From contig NC_133006.1 in the NCBI RefSeq assembly GCF_048564905.1, positions 23,962,001-24,026,000 on the forward strand: a stretch of 64,000 bases of DNA, given 5' to 3'. A program made the position numbers and the translations under genes. Shown piece by piece: positions 11,860 through 24,084 of this stretch. Position 1 is the first letter of the stretch. Each line of letters opens with the position of its first letter. The DNA is from Vicugna pacos (lineage: Eukaryota > Chordata > Mammalia > Artiodactyla > Camelidae). The notes under the pieces were generated by a model. The model was not told where the DNA came from. It saw only the letters and a program-made list of their open reading frames with translations, and ran no database searches.

Positions 11860-11955
11860 TCAGTATTTTTATCAGCCTAGGAAATAAGAGACACAGAAGC
11901 GGAAACCATGTGGTCAGAGAAAGTGAACAGCCCTCATCTCAGGGGAACCCCCAAC
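11860..11955. promoter_or_regulatory. Candidate lymphoid/inflammatory enhancer cluster
   Basis: Within about 60 bases lie an NFAT-like ggaaa core (11901), an IRF/ISRE-like gagaaagtgaac (11917-11928) and a symmetrical kappaB-like ggggaacccc (11942-11951). It lies about 11.6 kb upstream of the TNF start. A distal TNF enhancer about 9 kb upstream (HSS-9) is known in mouse, with NFAT/IRF and NF-kappaB inputs. Calling this the counterpart is inference only. Confidence 0.35.
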
Positions 11956-13570
11956 AGGGCTGGGGGCCAGACGCCAGGTAGAGACGTTGGAAAGAGGGAG
12001 GTCTGGGGAGCCAGCTAACAGGACTTATTTTGCTTCAGTTTTATGTGACTCTTGCAGAGAGAAAAATAATGTGCTTAAAAACCAGAGAAAAATCTTCTGG
12101 GTAAAGGAACACATTTAGACACTCAAGTTTTCTGTTGCTTACCTCTCAACCCCCAGCTGAGGGATCCTAACCCCAACTCCGCCCCCTACTCTGAACCTGA
12201 GCTCTTTGCATGCCACTTCCGAAAGCTCCGGCCTGTGAGGGGAACCGGACGCCTGGGTTGCTCACAGCTCGAAGTCTCTTCTCTGAATCACAGCAGCTTC
12301 CTCTCACAGGATCTTTCTCACCAGCCCTTCCTCTCCTGCCCCATGAACATCTGCCTGGTCGCTCGGAGACCTGGGGCCTCTTGGCTCTGCCTTCTCCAAA
12401 GGTCTCACTCCCAACCCATATTCCCAGCTTCCAGAGGCGTCCCCTCCCTGTCCCCTATCGCCCTCCACTTCCACTCCTGGGACTTTCTTGTGTAGACCAA
12501 ACCTGAAAAATACGTTTCTGATTCATAAGATTCTCTGCTGCAGACACGTGCAGACTGCACACATGCCAGCACACATCTGTGCTCTCCTCTCAGTCCTGCC
12601 CTTTCTTTTTGCCGAGCTTCCTGTAGTGTCCTGGTGGAGGGCAGTGGGTTTGGTCCTGTCTACAACTTCCTATCCCAGTTCCAGGGAGCTGGAGTCAGAA
12701 CTGGGTATGAATAGTGGAAGGGATGGTGCCCCGCTCCTTCCACCTTGGGAATCCTAAACCCTCTCTCTCCACCCTCCAGGATCTCTTCCTCAACCTCAGA
12801 AGGAGATATTTATCTGGAAGGCCAAGATTGGGCTGCCCAGAGACAAGCCCAGGTTTGGAATGGGGCAGAAGCTGGATGGAGGGAACTGAGAATGGGGCTC
12901 TAGAGGAGGAGACACAGGACTGAGAAGGCAGAGAGGAGAGATGGCCTCGGGTGTGGATCCCTGGTTGCCCAAGAATAGACAACCCAAGTTACATAATTTG
13001 GCTCTTTCCACCTCCTTCCCCTGCTCCTAACTTTAGCAACCAAAATTCCACTCCCCCACAGGGCTCTTCCTCCATCCATCCTGCTTCTATCCCCCATCCT
13101 CCCATAGCCTCCTCATGGTCCTCCAGCTCCAGCTGCCCCCAATTCAGATCATTCAGTGACTCAGCAAAGGGAAAGCCCTGTGTTGGGGGACGGGGGTGTT
13201 AAATGGGGAGGAGGATGTGGTTCTCGTTGGGGAGCTGGGGAGGGGAGGGAAACTGCTTTTGTTCCCCTTTTTGCCTCCGTTCACATCTATTTCTCCAACC
13301 ACTGACTAAAGAGTGGAGAGGAGCCCAGCATAGGGAGTGGAGAGACCAGAGGGCAAACTGGGCCTTCTTAGGGCCGCCCTTGTGGGAGGGCAGGCAGGCG
13401 GGCAAACAGGGAGCTTCTAGTCTCCAGCTGAGGGCACGAGTTAGTGTGTGCATGCATGGTGCAGGTGTGTAGGAGCTGTGGGTTTTGGCAGGCGGAGCGG
13501 GAAAGGAGATGTCATGGGTGATGAAAACCACAGCAATGGAAAAAGGCAGAGGAGACACCAGGAGTGAGAT
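11956..13570. other. NFKBIL1 3' flank, no gene seen
   Basis: Mixed unique sequence with several short ORFs on both strands. None has a recognisable domain, splice partner or start context. No mobile element was recognised. Confidence 0.5.
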
Positions 13571-13582
13571 GTGGAACCAGGT

Positions 13583-13588
13583 CTTATT
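13583..13588 (-). terminator. NFKBIL1: Likely NFKBIL1 polyadenylation signal (AATAAG variant)
   Basis: The plus-strand cttatt gives AATAAG on the minus strand, about 175 bases beyond the NFKBIL1 stop. There is no AATAAA nearby. A short 3' UTR fits the gene, but a one-base variant signal is weak evidence. Confidence 0.4.
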
Positions 13589-13761
13589 AGGAAATGGCAG
13601 AGTCAAGGAGCAGTGGCGGTGGCCCACATCCCCCCACCCCCGCTCATTACAAGTTTTGCTCCCACCCCATATCCTCTGCTGTTTAGCACCGGAGGCCTCC
13701 TCCTCGTCATCCCTTTCCTACTGCCCTGCACTCCCTGCAGTTTCTTGCCTTTTTCCTGGGG

Positions 13762-16700
13762 TCACTTGAGGGCCTCCGCATGGCGATTCAGGGCCTGAGA
13801 AAGGGCGGTCACAGCTCCCATCACACGGCCCAGTTCCCAGGTCTCAATCTGGCTTCGGAATCGCTGCAGGAAGCGGTCGGGGTGCCAGCGGACCTGCTGG
13901 ACCCTCAAGTACCTCCTCAGAGCCCCCTGCTCCTCCAAAGGGGGGCCCCTGGCCACCAGAGCTGCAGCCATGGCCTCCGGGTCCCCTCCCCCAGGGCAGG
14001 GCCAGGGTACATCGCCAAAGCGCCAGAGGCTGCCCCTCCCTGCTCCTCTGGGGTGCTCTGCCCTGGGCCCTGCCCTGGCTGGCTCCTGCGCTCGGTCCCC
14101 GGGAGCCTCCTGTGCCCTCCTGGCTCGGCTCTCACGCAGTTCTTCCTCCTTGGCCCGGGCTCGCTCTCGGAAGAGCCGCTGCTCCTCCTGCTGCCGCCAG
14201 CTGTGACTGGAGCCCTCAGCCCGCGGGGGTCGGCAGGCTCCCTCCGCCTCACGCTGCTGCTGCTGGCGCTTCTGGGCATGTTCCCGGGCCATGCGATCTG
14301 ACCAGGCTGAGAAGGACTCAGGTTCCTGGGTCTCGTGGGCAGCATCATCTGTTTGGGAGGGCAGGATGGGGGTGGTTGGGGAGAGGCCGTGAGAAGGTGC
14401 CATGGGAGCATTCATGCAGCAAGTGTAGGAAAAGCGGCCACTGGGGAAGAAGGGAGGCTGTGGATGAAAATGGATTCCTTACCTTCAAATCTTCCAATGA
14501 CCTCCTGCCACTCATCCTCCAGCTCTCCCTGTAGCTTCTGTCTCCACTCCCGTTCCTTGGAAGCCTCATCTTCCTCCTCTTCTTCAGCAGAATCCCAGGG
14601 GGGTCCCCAGCCCAGAATTTGCCCAGGGGTCTCCCCATCCTTATTCTTTATTCCCATGGCAGAGGGACAGCGACTCAGCAGTGGCAAGAAGAAATCCGTG
14701 TAGGCTGTTGGTGTGAGAGCATTGAGCAGAAGTTAGCTGGGACTCCCACTCCTTGGCAGGGCCGCCATCTTGAATCCTGCTGGTCACTCACTCCCTTGGT
14801 CTTAGAGCAACAAAAAGGCTGCCCACATGGATGCCTCCTGGGTACTAGGAAATCACCGTCACTCACAAAATATTTACCGATAGCTTACCACATGCCTGAT
14901 AAGCATGGTAGTTTAAAATATTCTGACCTGTGTCTTCATAAACCAATTTACTGTCCTGGGAGCTCTACTATGTCAAATGACATTTTCCGGCCTGCCTCTA
15001 GCCATCTAGGGGATGTCAAGAACTCCTGACTATGTATTCCATTTCGGGCTTGAATACCTCTCAGTGTGTTTCTCAGCCAAAACTATTCAAACTGATAAAA
15101 TACCTGAACATCCTACCCTGTACCATTATAAATATAAAATATGTAATATTTACCTTTTTATATCGCTTTTCAATAAACTGAGTAAGATAATTATTTTCAG
15201 GGGAATTTCTCTCAGCCAGCCTTGCCCAGGGGATGCTGGGAGGGGGGTGAGGAGAGGTAGAGAGTCCACACCAGCAAGGAAATTGAGCCACAGAAATGTT
15301 CCCAGCACAAAGCAGACTCTTTCCAAATGACCACTAACCTAAGGCAAGGGAAAGGGGCTGAGACAGAGGGTTTCACCCAGGGGCTGACTGACAGGAGGCT
15401 GGCGGAAAACAGCAGAGGGACTGAAATTTCTGAGTTCCCTTCTTCCTGAGCCCTGACCTCAATGCATCTCCTCTAGTGTCTGCCAAGTACCATGCTGCTC
15501 ACTTCACTGCCAACCCAGCACCCTACCCCTGGCCAGCCCCACTTGCCATGGCCTCTTCACTCCCAGGACAGAGGAAGGGGAGTGAGGCACCCTCCCTTCC
15601 TGTAAACCTACTTTCTCTCCCTAGGGCAGGAGGAAATGGGCCAGCAATCCTTAAATCTTTATTCTGTGGTGCTAGAACACACTGGCTACCTTGCAAAAGG
15701 ACAGGACAGTGGAAGGGTTGTCCTGCCACTGCCAGGAAAGCAGAAGACAGACTGGGTTCAACCTTGGCTGGCCAAGGCCCACTGCCCCCACTCACCTCCT
15801 GGCACACTTGCATGTCACCCCACCCAAACCACATCAGGACGAGGGCTGAGGGCGCTTGGCTTTAGTACTGATGTGACCCATCACAAGCCCTCCCAACCTG
15901 TCCCACCCAGCAAGTACCTGGTCTTGTCTTTCAACTGTTTATTCCCCACCAGGGTTCATAGCCAGGTGTGAAGGTAGGTGGATGCTCAGGCTTGCACGGG
16001 AGGCTTTTAAATTCACAGATTTTAGGGAGCAAGTCCTCCAACTATATAAAACATGATAAGTAGAATCTGCTACATAATATTAAACAGTCACTAAAAATTA
16101 TGTTTGTGTGTGGAAAAGCTCACCTCAAAACTGTGCAATTGGATCCTATCACAACTGCATAAAAAAAGAGACCAAATCCTATGGTTGAAAAAACAGCCTG
16201 GAGGGAAAGATGTAAAACTTCTAGTCTCTGAGTGGTAGGACTATGGGTGGCTTTCCCCCAGTCTTAGCTGATGTTTTTATGTGAAAGGGACATAATATGA
16301 AATTTTTTTTAAAGAATGAGTAATAAATTTAATCACTGTTAACAATTTGCTATGGACCCTTCCAGTCCTGTCTTGGTGTATACAGACATACATAATGATA
16401 ATTTCTTTTCAGAGATATGTGACTATACTACAATGTACTGTTTGACAACTTGTTTTTTCACTTAACACCTCATTTATATTTTCCACAGGAGTAGACATAG
16501 TCTAACTCATTCTTTTTTATGACTGTGTAGTGTTCTGCTGTGTGTATGAAACAAACAAATCTTCCCACCCCCAAAAGACAGACTCTGTTTCCAAAAATGA
16601 TGAGCCTCATGCATCCGTTTTTGTGGACTCCTTACAGTACTTCTGTGGGGGTAGATTCTCAGAAGTGGAATTTCTGAGTCAAACAACATGTACAGTTTTG

Positions 16701-19700
16701 CCAAACTGCTTTCAAAAAGTTTGGCCAACACTTCATCAAGAATATACGAGCACTTGTGTCATCCTTTACCAAACTTGAGTATTACCAACCCTTTAAATTT
16801 TGCCCATCTGATAGATTAAACAAACAACTTTACTAATGAAAGATTTTTCTTTTTCATATGCTTTCTGGCTCTTTGTGTTTCTCTTGAAAATAAATTGTCA
16901 TATTCTTTGTCTATTTTCCCTCTAGAAATTATATATGCAGACATGAGAGCTCTTAATACAGTATAGATATCAATCCCTTGTGTCTGTTACATATATTGTA
17001 ATTATTTTCTCCCATCTGTCTTTTTAAAGTGTTTATGTAGTTAAATCTGAAACAATATTTTCTTTTATAGATTTTGACTTTATTTCACTCTTAGGAAGGT
17101 TTTATATCACTCCAAGATCATTCCTTTGTATTTCTTCCTAAAACATTTATTTTTCAGAAATATAAAAAACTGAGGTGGGTGGGTATAGCTCAGTGGTAGA
17201 GTGTGTGCTTCGCATGCACGAGGTCTTGGGTTCAATCCCTAGTACCTCCATCAAAAATAAATAAGTAAATAAAAAAATAAAGACAAAAAAAAAAGAAAAA
17301 ACACTGAAAAAAAAATGTAAAGCACAGTATGATAAGCATCCCTATTCCTGCTAACATATGAGGTATGTTAATGTACTTTCATTTTTACAACATCATTTTA
17401 CTTTAAAGAAATAAAAACATCATAGATAAAGCTAAGCTTTTCTTGATTCTTCCAAGTTTTATCCACCCCACCCTCCACTGTGCAGGGAAAACCCTCCTAT
17501 GCATTTGGTATGTACCCTTTCTGTCATATTTAGATGATTAATCTGCTGTAATTTACTTTTGAGTTGGCTGTGAGCTAAAACTCTTCCCCAGAGAAGCCAA
17601 ATAGTCTAGTACCATTTATTAAATAGTTCACCACCCCCCTCCAGGGATGTGAAATGCTGACTTTTCCATCAATTTAGCAGTCTAAGATCAACTTTTCTCA
17701 ATGTTCTTTAATTAACATGTTCTACTTTTATTTTGGGAAAAATAAATATGAAAAAACCCACACTTCATCTTAGTGATGGAAGCACTGCTCTCCTCCCCAT
17801 AATGAGACATGATTTCTACCTTAAAGAGATGTTCATACTAACTGGTACGACATATTTTGAAAAAACTGCCTGTATCAAAAGCTTATATTGAGTGACGACT
17901 GACTGCGGTGCAGAGGAAGAAAAGGTAACAGTGGGCAGCGTGGTTGGAGAGGGCTTCTAGAAGGAGGTGGGGCTTACACTGGCTGAGAAGGGAGAATAAC
18001 TCAGCAAGGTGGAAAACTTAGCAAGGTGTACAGGAAGGTGAAAGGCAAGAGACAGATAACAGACAGGCAGGTTTGCTGAAAAGATGCTTGGGGTCACTGC
18101 AGACAGAACCGCGTAGCAGGAGTTGCAGATTTGTAGGTGTCCTGTGAGAGATAAAGTTGGAAAGGCAAAGGGAACGTAAACCGGATGGCTCAGTCATCTG
18201 TAAAGCAGGGCCACAGCCTACTTCTACTGAGCAGATCAAAGTGGGTAAAGGGTGGGAAATGTCTAATACTGTGCTGGCACAGAGCAGAAGTGTAGTGAAT
18301 ATTACATTAAAAAAAGAAAAAAAAAACTAAGCTGGCTTTGGACTTGTTCTTTTTACAAAGACTGTGAGAAAATGACCTCTTGTTTCTCAACGTTCAAAGG
18401 CTTCAAAAGCAGTGCCATCCACTGGCACCTCACTGGATGTGACAACCCAGCCCAGCCACTCCAGCATGAACTGGCACGTCCCTCAGACCTGACACGGGAA
18501 CTGAGGGAAAACCTCCACTCCCCCAGGAGATTCCGGGTCATTTCATCTGTTCAAAGAAAACATTTGCATTTTAAGGCAGTGGTCTCCAGAGATGGGCCTT
18601 TCTACCAAGGAGTTAGAAGGCCACCTGCTGGCAGGGCTGGCAGAGGATTGGGAGGAAAGAAGGCCTGAGCGGGCTTGGGAGTGACCTGAGTATAAGTGAG
18701 ATTTCAGCAAGGTCTAGAACCTTCTGGGTCCTGCTTCCCTCATCTGTATATGGAATAATAATATCAATCTCATATGCTTCTTAGAATTCAGTATGATGAA
18801 CAAAGCACCTATCTACTATGAGGGATATTTTTGTTACTCAGAAAGCCTTAGTTAAATAATGTAAGAATAAAAATAACAGTTCTTATCATCTGGCGAGTAC
18901 CAAAACTGCACCAAGTGCTTGCCTCATTTACTAGTCACAACTTCCATTTTAGAGAAGCAAATTGGATTTGTAGAGGCTAAGCTGCATGTCCCCATCACAC
19001 AGCCTTTAAGTGACAGAGCTGGAACTTGGATGGGGTCTGAGGTCTGTCTCAGGGTACTCTGCTCTGTTGCCACGTACAATGGCAATGTCAAGTTGGATGC
19101 CTGCCCTTTGAAGACCTTCTCTCTTTGTTTTTAAGTTAAAAAAACTCTGAGTAGGCCAGCCTATCTCACTCATGTTAGGGGAGTTAAAGAAAAGGGGATT
19201 TTTGACCAAATTGGGGAGGTTCCAGGGTGTGAGTGGGGTACCTGTATATTCTTGGAGAGCTGGGGGATGATAACAGCAATCAAACTGAGTTCAGGTTGCT
19301 CATCTCAACCTAGAGGTTTTCATCTAACGTTCTTACTTGAGAAGGAAAATCTCTAGAAGGGGAAAAGGAATTTCACCTACTATCTTCCTAGGGAGGGCTG
19401 TACCTCTACAGAGCTCCCTCCACTGCCACTATAGTATTAACAGGTCCCCATATGAAACCCTCCATATCGAAGGCTTTCCAGAATGCAGATATATTTGGGG
19501 ATTTGACAGAGTTGATCTGAAAATACATAGAGTCGGCCCTCCATATACTTGGGTTCCACATCCGCAGCTTCAACCAACCACAGATCTAAAACATTCAGGA
19601 AAAATAAAATGACAGAAAGTTCCAAATAGCAAAAATTGAATTTGATGCTTTCCTGCAACTACTTACATAGCATTGACATTGTATCAGGTATTACAAGTAA

Positions 19701-21587
19701 TCTAGAGACGATTTAAAGTAACAAGAAGATAGTATGTAGGCTAGATGCAAATATTATGTCATTTTATATAAGGGACTTGGGCATCTGTGGATTTTGGGAT
19801 TCAGGGAGGTGGGTCCTGGAACCAATCCCTCTTGGACATCAAGGGACAACTGCACACTGTATATTATGTATCCCAGGAGAGCCTGGGCAGCCCCAGTCAC
19901 CAAATGCATCAATGTTTCTGCAGTGAAATGTATGAATATTGACATCAATAGGAGAAAAACATATCATAGATAGCCTCATTTTAGCTCAGGTTAGGTTTTG
20001 TCACCAAATGAGTTTGGTGGCAAACTGACGAAAAATGCTTCATTCTCAAGAGTGTTTTTGAGTTTCAGAACTGAGGGTAAGAGAGGAGGCATCTGCTGAT
20101 AACCACAGGAATAGCGGCCAGCAACTAGAGTGCTTATCATGTGTCAGGTGCTTTAATTATGTATGGTGTCAGCTGATTCTCAAAACATGTCACAACATGG
20201 GCACTGTGAACACGGGCATTATCACTGTATAATTCTATAAAGTATCACACTGGATAGAGCAGATATTTAAGAGCATGGATAGTCTAGTTAGGCTGCCTGG
20301 GATACAATCCCTGCTCTACCACTTAATAGCTGTGTGACTTCGGCAAATTACTTAACTTCTCTGTGCTGTTTCTCCATCTGAGAAATGGGGGATGATATGA
20401 GTATTTATAACTTCATAGGGTAGTCGTAAGAATTAAATGAGTTGCTGTGTGAGAAGCACCTAGCACACAACAAGGGTTATTATTTTATTTTCCACATGGG
20501 CAAATTAAAGATCAGCAAAGTTTAGTAACTTGCCTAAGAATACACAGCTATTAAGTGTGGAGCTGGGATTTGAACGCAGGCAATGTAACTCCGGAGAGTA
20601 CCCTCTATTCTACTGTTTGCACTACAGGCAACAACCAGTCAAGAGACAAATGAGCTACTAATCCGGGAAGATGTGAAACCGGATACTAGTTGCTGTTTGG
20701 GGAATAATGTAAAGGCACAAATGATAGTCACAAGTCAACTTGATCAACTACTTCCCTAAGTCCCATGACCAGAAAACTAGCTTATTTTTCAACCACTGGC
20801 CTTCAACCATTGGTCTCAGACCCCATCAGTTGTTCATGACCTTGTCCCCCACCAGGCAGACTCACCATCAGGGCCCTGGCGGGCAGCAGCATGCAGTGCC
20901 GTGTCCCCGTGGCGGTCCTGGTGGGCAGGGTCAGCTCCAAGCCGAAGGAGCAGGCACAGGGCAGGGGCATCATGGCGGGCACAGGCCCGGTGCAGTGGTG
21001 GGGGCTGCCCAGCATCTACATCAAGGCCTGGGTGTCTCTGGAGGAGGGCTTGGGCCCGAACCAGCCGTCCTGCAGACAAATAACGACGGAAGCGACGTTC
21101 TCGGCGTTGGCGACGGGAAGTGGAGGCCATGGAACTCTTGGGCTGAGGAAGAAGGAAAAAAATGCAGCAGTCAAGACCCCCAGCCTTGGATGGTCCTTTC
21201 CCTTCCATCTCTGACACTATTTCTCCCTTCCGTTCCCCATTTCTTCTGACATCTTCAGCTAGAGATAAGGCCTGTCCTAACCCTCATTCCTTTACCAGGC
21301 GATAGGTTTGAAAAAAATTGAGGGGGGCTGGGGTCACATTTATTTTTTAATGTAAAATTTGAGGAAAGGATAAATGATTACTTCAAGGCTCACTAGTCCA
21401 TTTTTTTTAAATAAAGGACTTTGTTATATAATAAAAAACAGACTGGTGGGGTAAATTTTTATCAAAAGAAATTTGAATCTTAAGTCACGGATAATTTCAA
21501 ATAATGATCTAGAAATTGAATATGATGTACCCGGTAGACAGATGTAGAGGCTTCTCCCTCTGGGACTTGGGGGGAGGGGTTACTCAT
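13762..21587 (-). CDS. NFKBIL1: NF-kappaB inhibitor-like protein 1
   Basis: Coding exons (minus): 21587-21531 (57 nt, MSNPSPQVPEGEASTSVYR), 21142-20866 (277 nt), 14704-14483 (222 nt) and 14348-13762 (587 nt, stop TGA at 13762-13764). Total 1143 nt, 380 residues; human has 381. All junctions are GT/AG with matching phase. Exon 2 carries the ankyrin repeats (PPPLHRACARHDAPALCLLL, HGDTALHAAARQGPD). Exon 3 has an acidic run (AEEEEEDEASKE). Exon 4 is a long charged helix (AREHAQKRQQQQREAEG) followed by a conserved C-terminus (WHPDRFLQRF, WELGRVMGAVTALSQALNRH). It is a nuclear ankyrin protein reported to dampen NF-kappaB and innate signalling. Intron 2 (14705-20865) is full of repeats. It is divergent from ATP6V1G2, about 1.1 kb ATG to ATG. 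Confidence 0.97.
14849..16285. other. NFKBIL1 intron 2, proximal part
   Basis: Intronic sequence without recognised genes. Short ORFs on both strands lack support. Some A/T-rich stretches may be old LINE remnants that I could not assign. Confidence 0.5.
16290..17765 (-). mobile_element. Old L1 (L1M-type) fragment, interrupted by a SINE
   Basis: The plus strand reads antisense L1 3' region: gattctcagaagtggaattt, agttttgccaaactgctttc, and after the SINE ggtaccatttattaaatagt-like text (taccatttattaaatagttc). About 1.5 kb, ancient and diverged. A camelid SINE sits at 17173-17305. Confidence 0.6.
17173..17305 (+). mobile_element. Camelid tRNA-derived SINE (Vic-1 type)
   Basis: Sense copy: gggtatagctcagtggtag, gcatgcacgaggtcttgggt, tcaatccctagtacctcc, then an A-rich tail. 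The A-box and B-box of the tRNA head are readable. Imperfect flanking repeats (aaactga / cactga) are present. Confidence 0.9.
17885..18240 (-). mobile_element. Probable L2 fragment (antisense)
   Basis: Purine-rich tract with phrases close to antisense L2 (ggagagggcttctagaagg, gcaggtttgctg). It is highly diverged and the limits are uncertain. Confidence 0.35.
18690..18830 (+). mobile_element. MIR fragment
   Basis: The phrases ctcatctgtatatggaataa and a following attcagtatgatgaacaaagc fit the MIR core and its 3' part. A further MIR-like antisense piece (aagctgcatgtccccatcac, agtgacagagctggaacttg) lies at about 18940-19050. Confidence 0.5.
19530..19852 (+). mobile_element. MER2 DNA transposon (Tigger group), near full length
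   Basis: Starts gagtcggccctccatatact and ends catcaagggacaactg, close to the MER2 terminal inverted repeats. The interior matches too (ttacatagcattgacattgt, tataagggacttgggcatct). The 5' side has the TA target dinucleotide (19528-19529); the 3' side reads CA. About 320 bases with many substitutions, so an old non-autonomous copy. Confidence 0.8.
20240..20485 (+). mobile_element. MIR element
   Basis: Matches MIR along its length: gagcatggatagtctagtta, gcctgggatacaatccctgc, tagctgtgtgacttcggcaa, aattaaatgagttgctgtgt and a cctagcacacaacaagggt end. Confidence 0.8.
20495..20620 (-). mobile_element. MIR fragment (antisense)
   Basis: The plus strand reads antisense MIR: agtaacttgcctaagaatac, acagctattaagtgtggagc, tgggatttgaacgcaggcaa. 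It lies next to the sense MIR copy, so the two are separate insertions. Confidence 0.7.
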
Positions 21588-22685
21588 CAGACCTGCCCCC
21601 CCGCCCCCCTAAGTACCCCCGGAGCAGTAGGCTCAAGGCCTGTGTTTAAGACGCTCGGAGGAAGGGAGGCGGGAAGGGCGGAGACACTCTAGGCTGACGG
21701 AAATGGCGCAAGCCAAGACGCAGGTGAAGGGCGGAAATGAACTGTGTGGCGCGTTATCGATGTCCTTCCGCCCCAAGGGGGCGGGAGGTGTTTCCTCGCT
21801 GTAGTCTCCGGGGGGGAAACTAGGGAAATCAAGACAAACGGTCCGTTTGAAACCGGAAGACTGGACGATAATGCGATATGCGATGAAAAGGTAAGCATAG
21901 GCAAGGGCTATGTGGAGGTTTAAGCCCGCCTCCCCCAACTGAGGAGAGGAGATGGTTCAGTGGTAGACAAAAAAATGAGAAAAGAGAAAATAGGAGAATA
22001 TAAAAACAGGATAAATATCACAGTGAAAATGGAAAACCAAACCCAAAACCATAGTGAGGCCAAGAAGAGGGACAGATCATAAAGAGAAAAACACAGACAT
22101 AAAAAAACACGCGGAACAACCGTAGGACAAGGAAAGTGAGATGGGTGCAGAAATTTGGAATTGGGAAAGATGTAGAAAAATTAGATGGAAATGGCAGGGA
22201 GAAAAAAGAGAGGAAGAGAAATTGGAAGAATTCAGAGAAGCCCAGCATACTCTGTTCCCAACACGCCACGCATGGTAATTTCTTTTTCTCCTCAACCCAT
22301 TTTTAATCCCTCTATGCCTCCTTCTCTCCCCAGTACTCCTTTCCTCTCTACCCCTGCCCCCATTCCTAGACCTTCCTACTGGGAAGGTCTATACCTGCTA
22401 TGATGGTAGCAGGCAGCTTTGGGCGTGGTCTCTGCTGCCCTCAGGCGGTTCTTCTGGGTACTGCCAGAGTGAGATGTGGAAGAGGACCAGCCATCAATGG
22501 GAGGATCATTTTGGGAGAGACACCAGGCGCAAGAGGCTGAGTGAAAAGGGGAGCACTAAGACCCAGGGGTAGGGGAAGGCTGCAGCAAACAGCTGGAGGA
22601 GAAGTAGGCGGTTTGGAGAGGAAAGAAGGGGGAGCCATCTGGTACCTTGGTAGCATCTGAAACAGCATCGGTCATAACGACACAA
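21588..22685. promoter_or_regulatory. Shared divergent promoter region of NFKBIL1 and ATP6V1G2
   Basis: The two genes start in opposite directions about 1.1 kb apart. The part nearest NFKBIL1 (21588-21870) is GC- and CpG-rich (ggaagggcggagacac, ccccaagggggcggga). The part nearer ATP6V1G2 is A- and purine-rich. Both 5' UTRs must lie here, but I cannot fix the start sites. Confidence 0.6.
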
Positions 22686-23832
22686 ATGGCCAGTCAGTCC
22701 CAGGGTATCCAGCAGCTCCTGCAAGCCGAGAAGCGGGCGGCTGAGAAGGTGGCAGATGCCAGAAAGAGTGAGTCTCCTCATGTCTCCGTTAGAAGTCTGG
22801 AAAGAAAATTGGACGTGATAACAAACATTTTTGAGTCCTTGGGATAACTCAAGGCTGGAGAGGAGGGAGACAGCTGGGGGCTGCAGTGGCTTCTTAGAAG
22901 GGAAGAAATGGGTGGCTGTTGGAATCTAGCACCTGGTTGACTGAGAGAAGGCAGAGTAACTTTTGGAAAGGACTGACCCCTACCATCACATTTGGTGGGG
23001 GGGGGGGTTCTACACCTCTGTCCTTCCTTTTGCTTCCAGGAAAGGCCCGGCGTCTGAAGCAGGCAAAGGAAGAAGCACAGATGGAAGTGGAGCAATACCG
23101 CAGAGAAAGAGAACAGGAATTCCAGAACAAGCAGCAGGCGGTGAGTCCTGGGGAAGTTGGGAGGGGACCCCAGGGTGCAAGTTGGTGGGTACCTCTGGTG
23201 AGGTGTGTATAGGGTGATCCCACAAGAAAATAAGGTGGTAAAGGGCTAAAGGGGACCCTGGCGAGGGCCATGACATTGGTCAAGCTTTGTGATATGTAAA
23301 AGAGTCTGGAAGTTTTGAAGGGCTTGTACAATTTAGGGAGGTGGGGGGAATCGCCACATTTTATGTAGAGTATGATGATGACATTTGGGGTGGAAGGCAG
23401 AGCTTTATGGGCATGGTGGTGAGGTGGTGGGGATTGTATGGTCTGTTTTAGGATGATGCTGCATGTCAGGTCTTAGAGGAGAGGGCGTTGTGTGGCTCTT
23501 TGGTGTCTGGATATTACCATGGATGGGAGTGGTTTTGGAGAGGGCCTTTCTTCCTGGCCTGGCTCCAGGATCCTTCCCTCCACATGCCTGGATGCTTCTT
23601 TTTCTGTTTCTGCCTTTTCCTTTCTCTCTTCCACTCCTCCCAACCCCTCCCAACCCAGGCCATGGGCTCCCAGGGGAACCTGTCTGCTGAGGTGGAGCAG
23701 GCTACATGGCGCCAGGTGCAGGGCATGCAGAGCTCCCAGCAGAGAAACCGAGAACGTGTCCTGGCCCAGCTTCTTGGCATGGTCTGCAACGTCAGGCCCC
23801 AGGTCCACCCCAACTACCGGATTGCTGCTTAG
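22686..23832 (+). CDS. ATP6V1G2: V-type proton ATPase subunit G2
   Basis: Exons 22686-22767 (82 nt), 23040-23140 (101 nt) and 23659-23832 (174 nt, stop TAG at 23830-23832): 357 nt, 118 residues, the same length as human. All introns are GT-AG with matching phase. The protein opens MASQSQGIQQLLQAEKRAAE and continues through RKARRLKQAKEEAQMEVEQY to HPNYRIAA. It is one long charged helix without hydrophobic segments. Subunit G belongs to the peripheral stalk of the cytosolic V1 sector and pairs with subunit E. The G2 isoform is mainly neuronal in mammals. The first intron is short. DDX39B follows on the same strand; read-through transcripts of the two are known in human. Confidence 0.97.
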
Positions 23833-24084
23833 AATCCACCCCGGTGCCTGACTCCTCCTGCCAGTTCCCTCCTTCAAAGAACTCCCTAAGTCAAAATCAC
23901 CTCCCACCATAATCCTTCTCTCCTTTCCACTCCCAAGAAATTCTTGGAAGCAGGCTCCAATAATTCTCCCTTGAAATTCATAAATGTCCTGCTCAGACCT
24001 GAATCTCCTGATTGTCCTTTAACCTTCAGTGGGACCTCATAAACTCCCAAGTCACCCTCATGAAATTTGTAGCATGGAGAAATA

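Noticed and set aside
13780-14301. A 173-codon plus-strand frame opposite NFKBIL1 exon 4
   Set aside because: It is the antisense shadow of a conserved GC-rich coding exon and has no independent support.
17173-17250. tRNA gene suggested by A-box and B-box motifs
   Set aside because: It is the tRNA-derived head of a camelid SINE, with the SINE body and A-rich tail following. The same applies to the other SINE copies.
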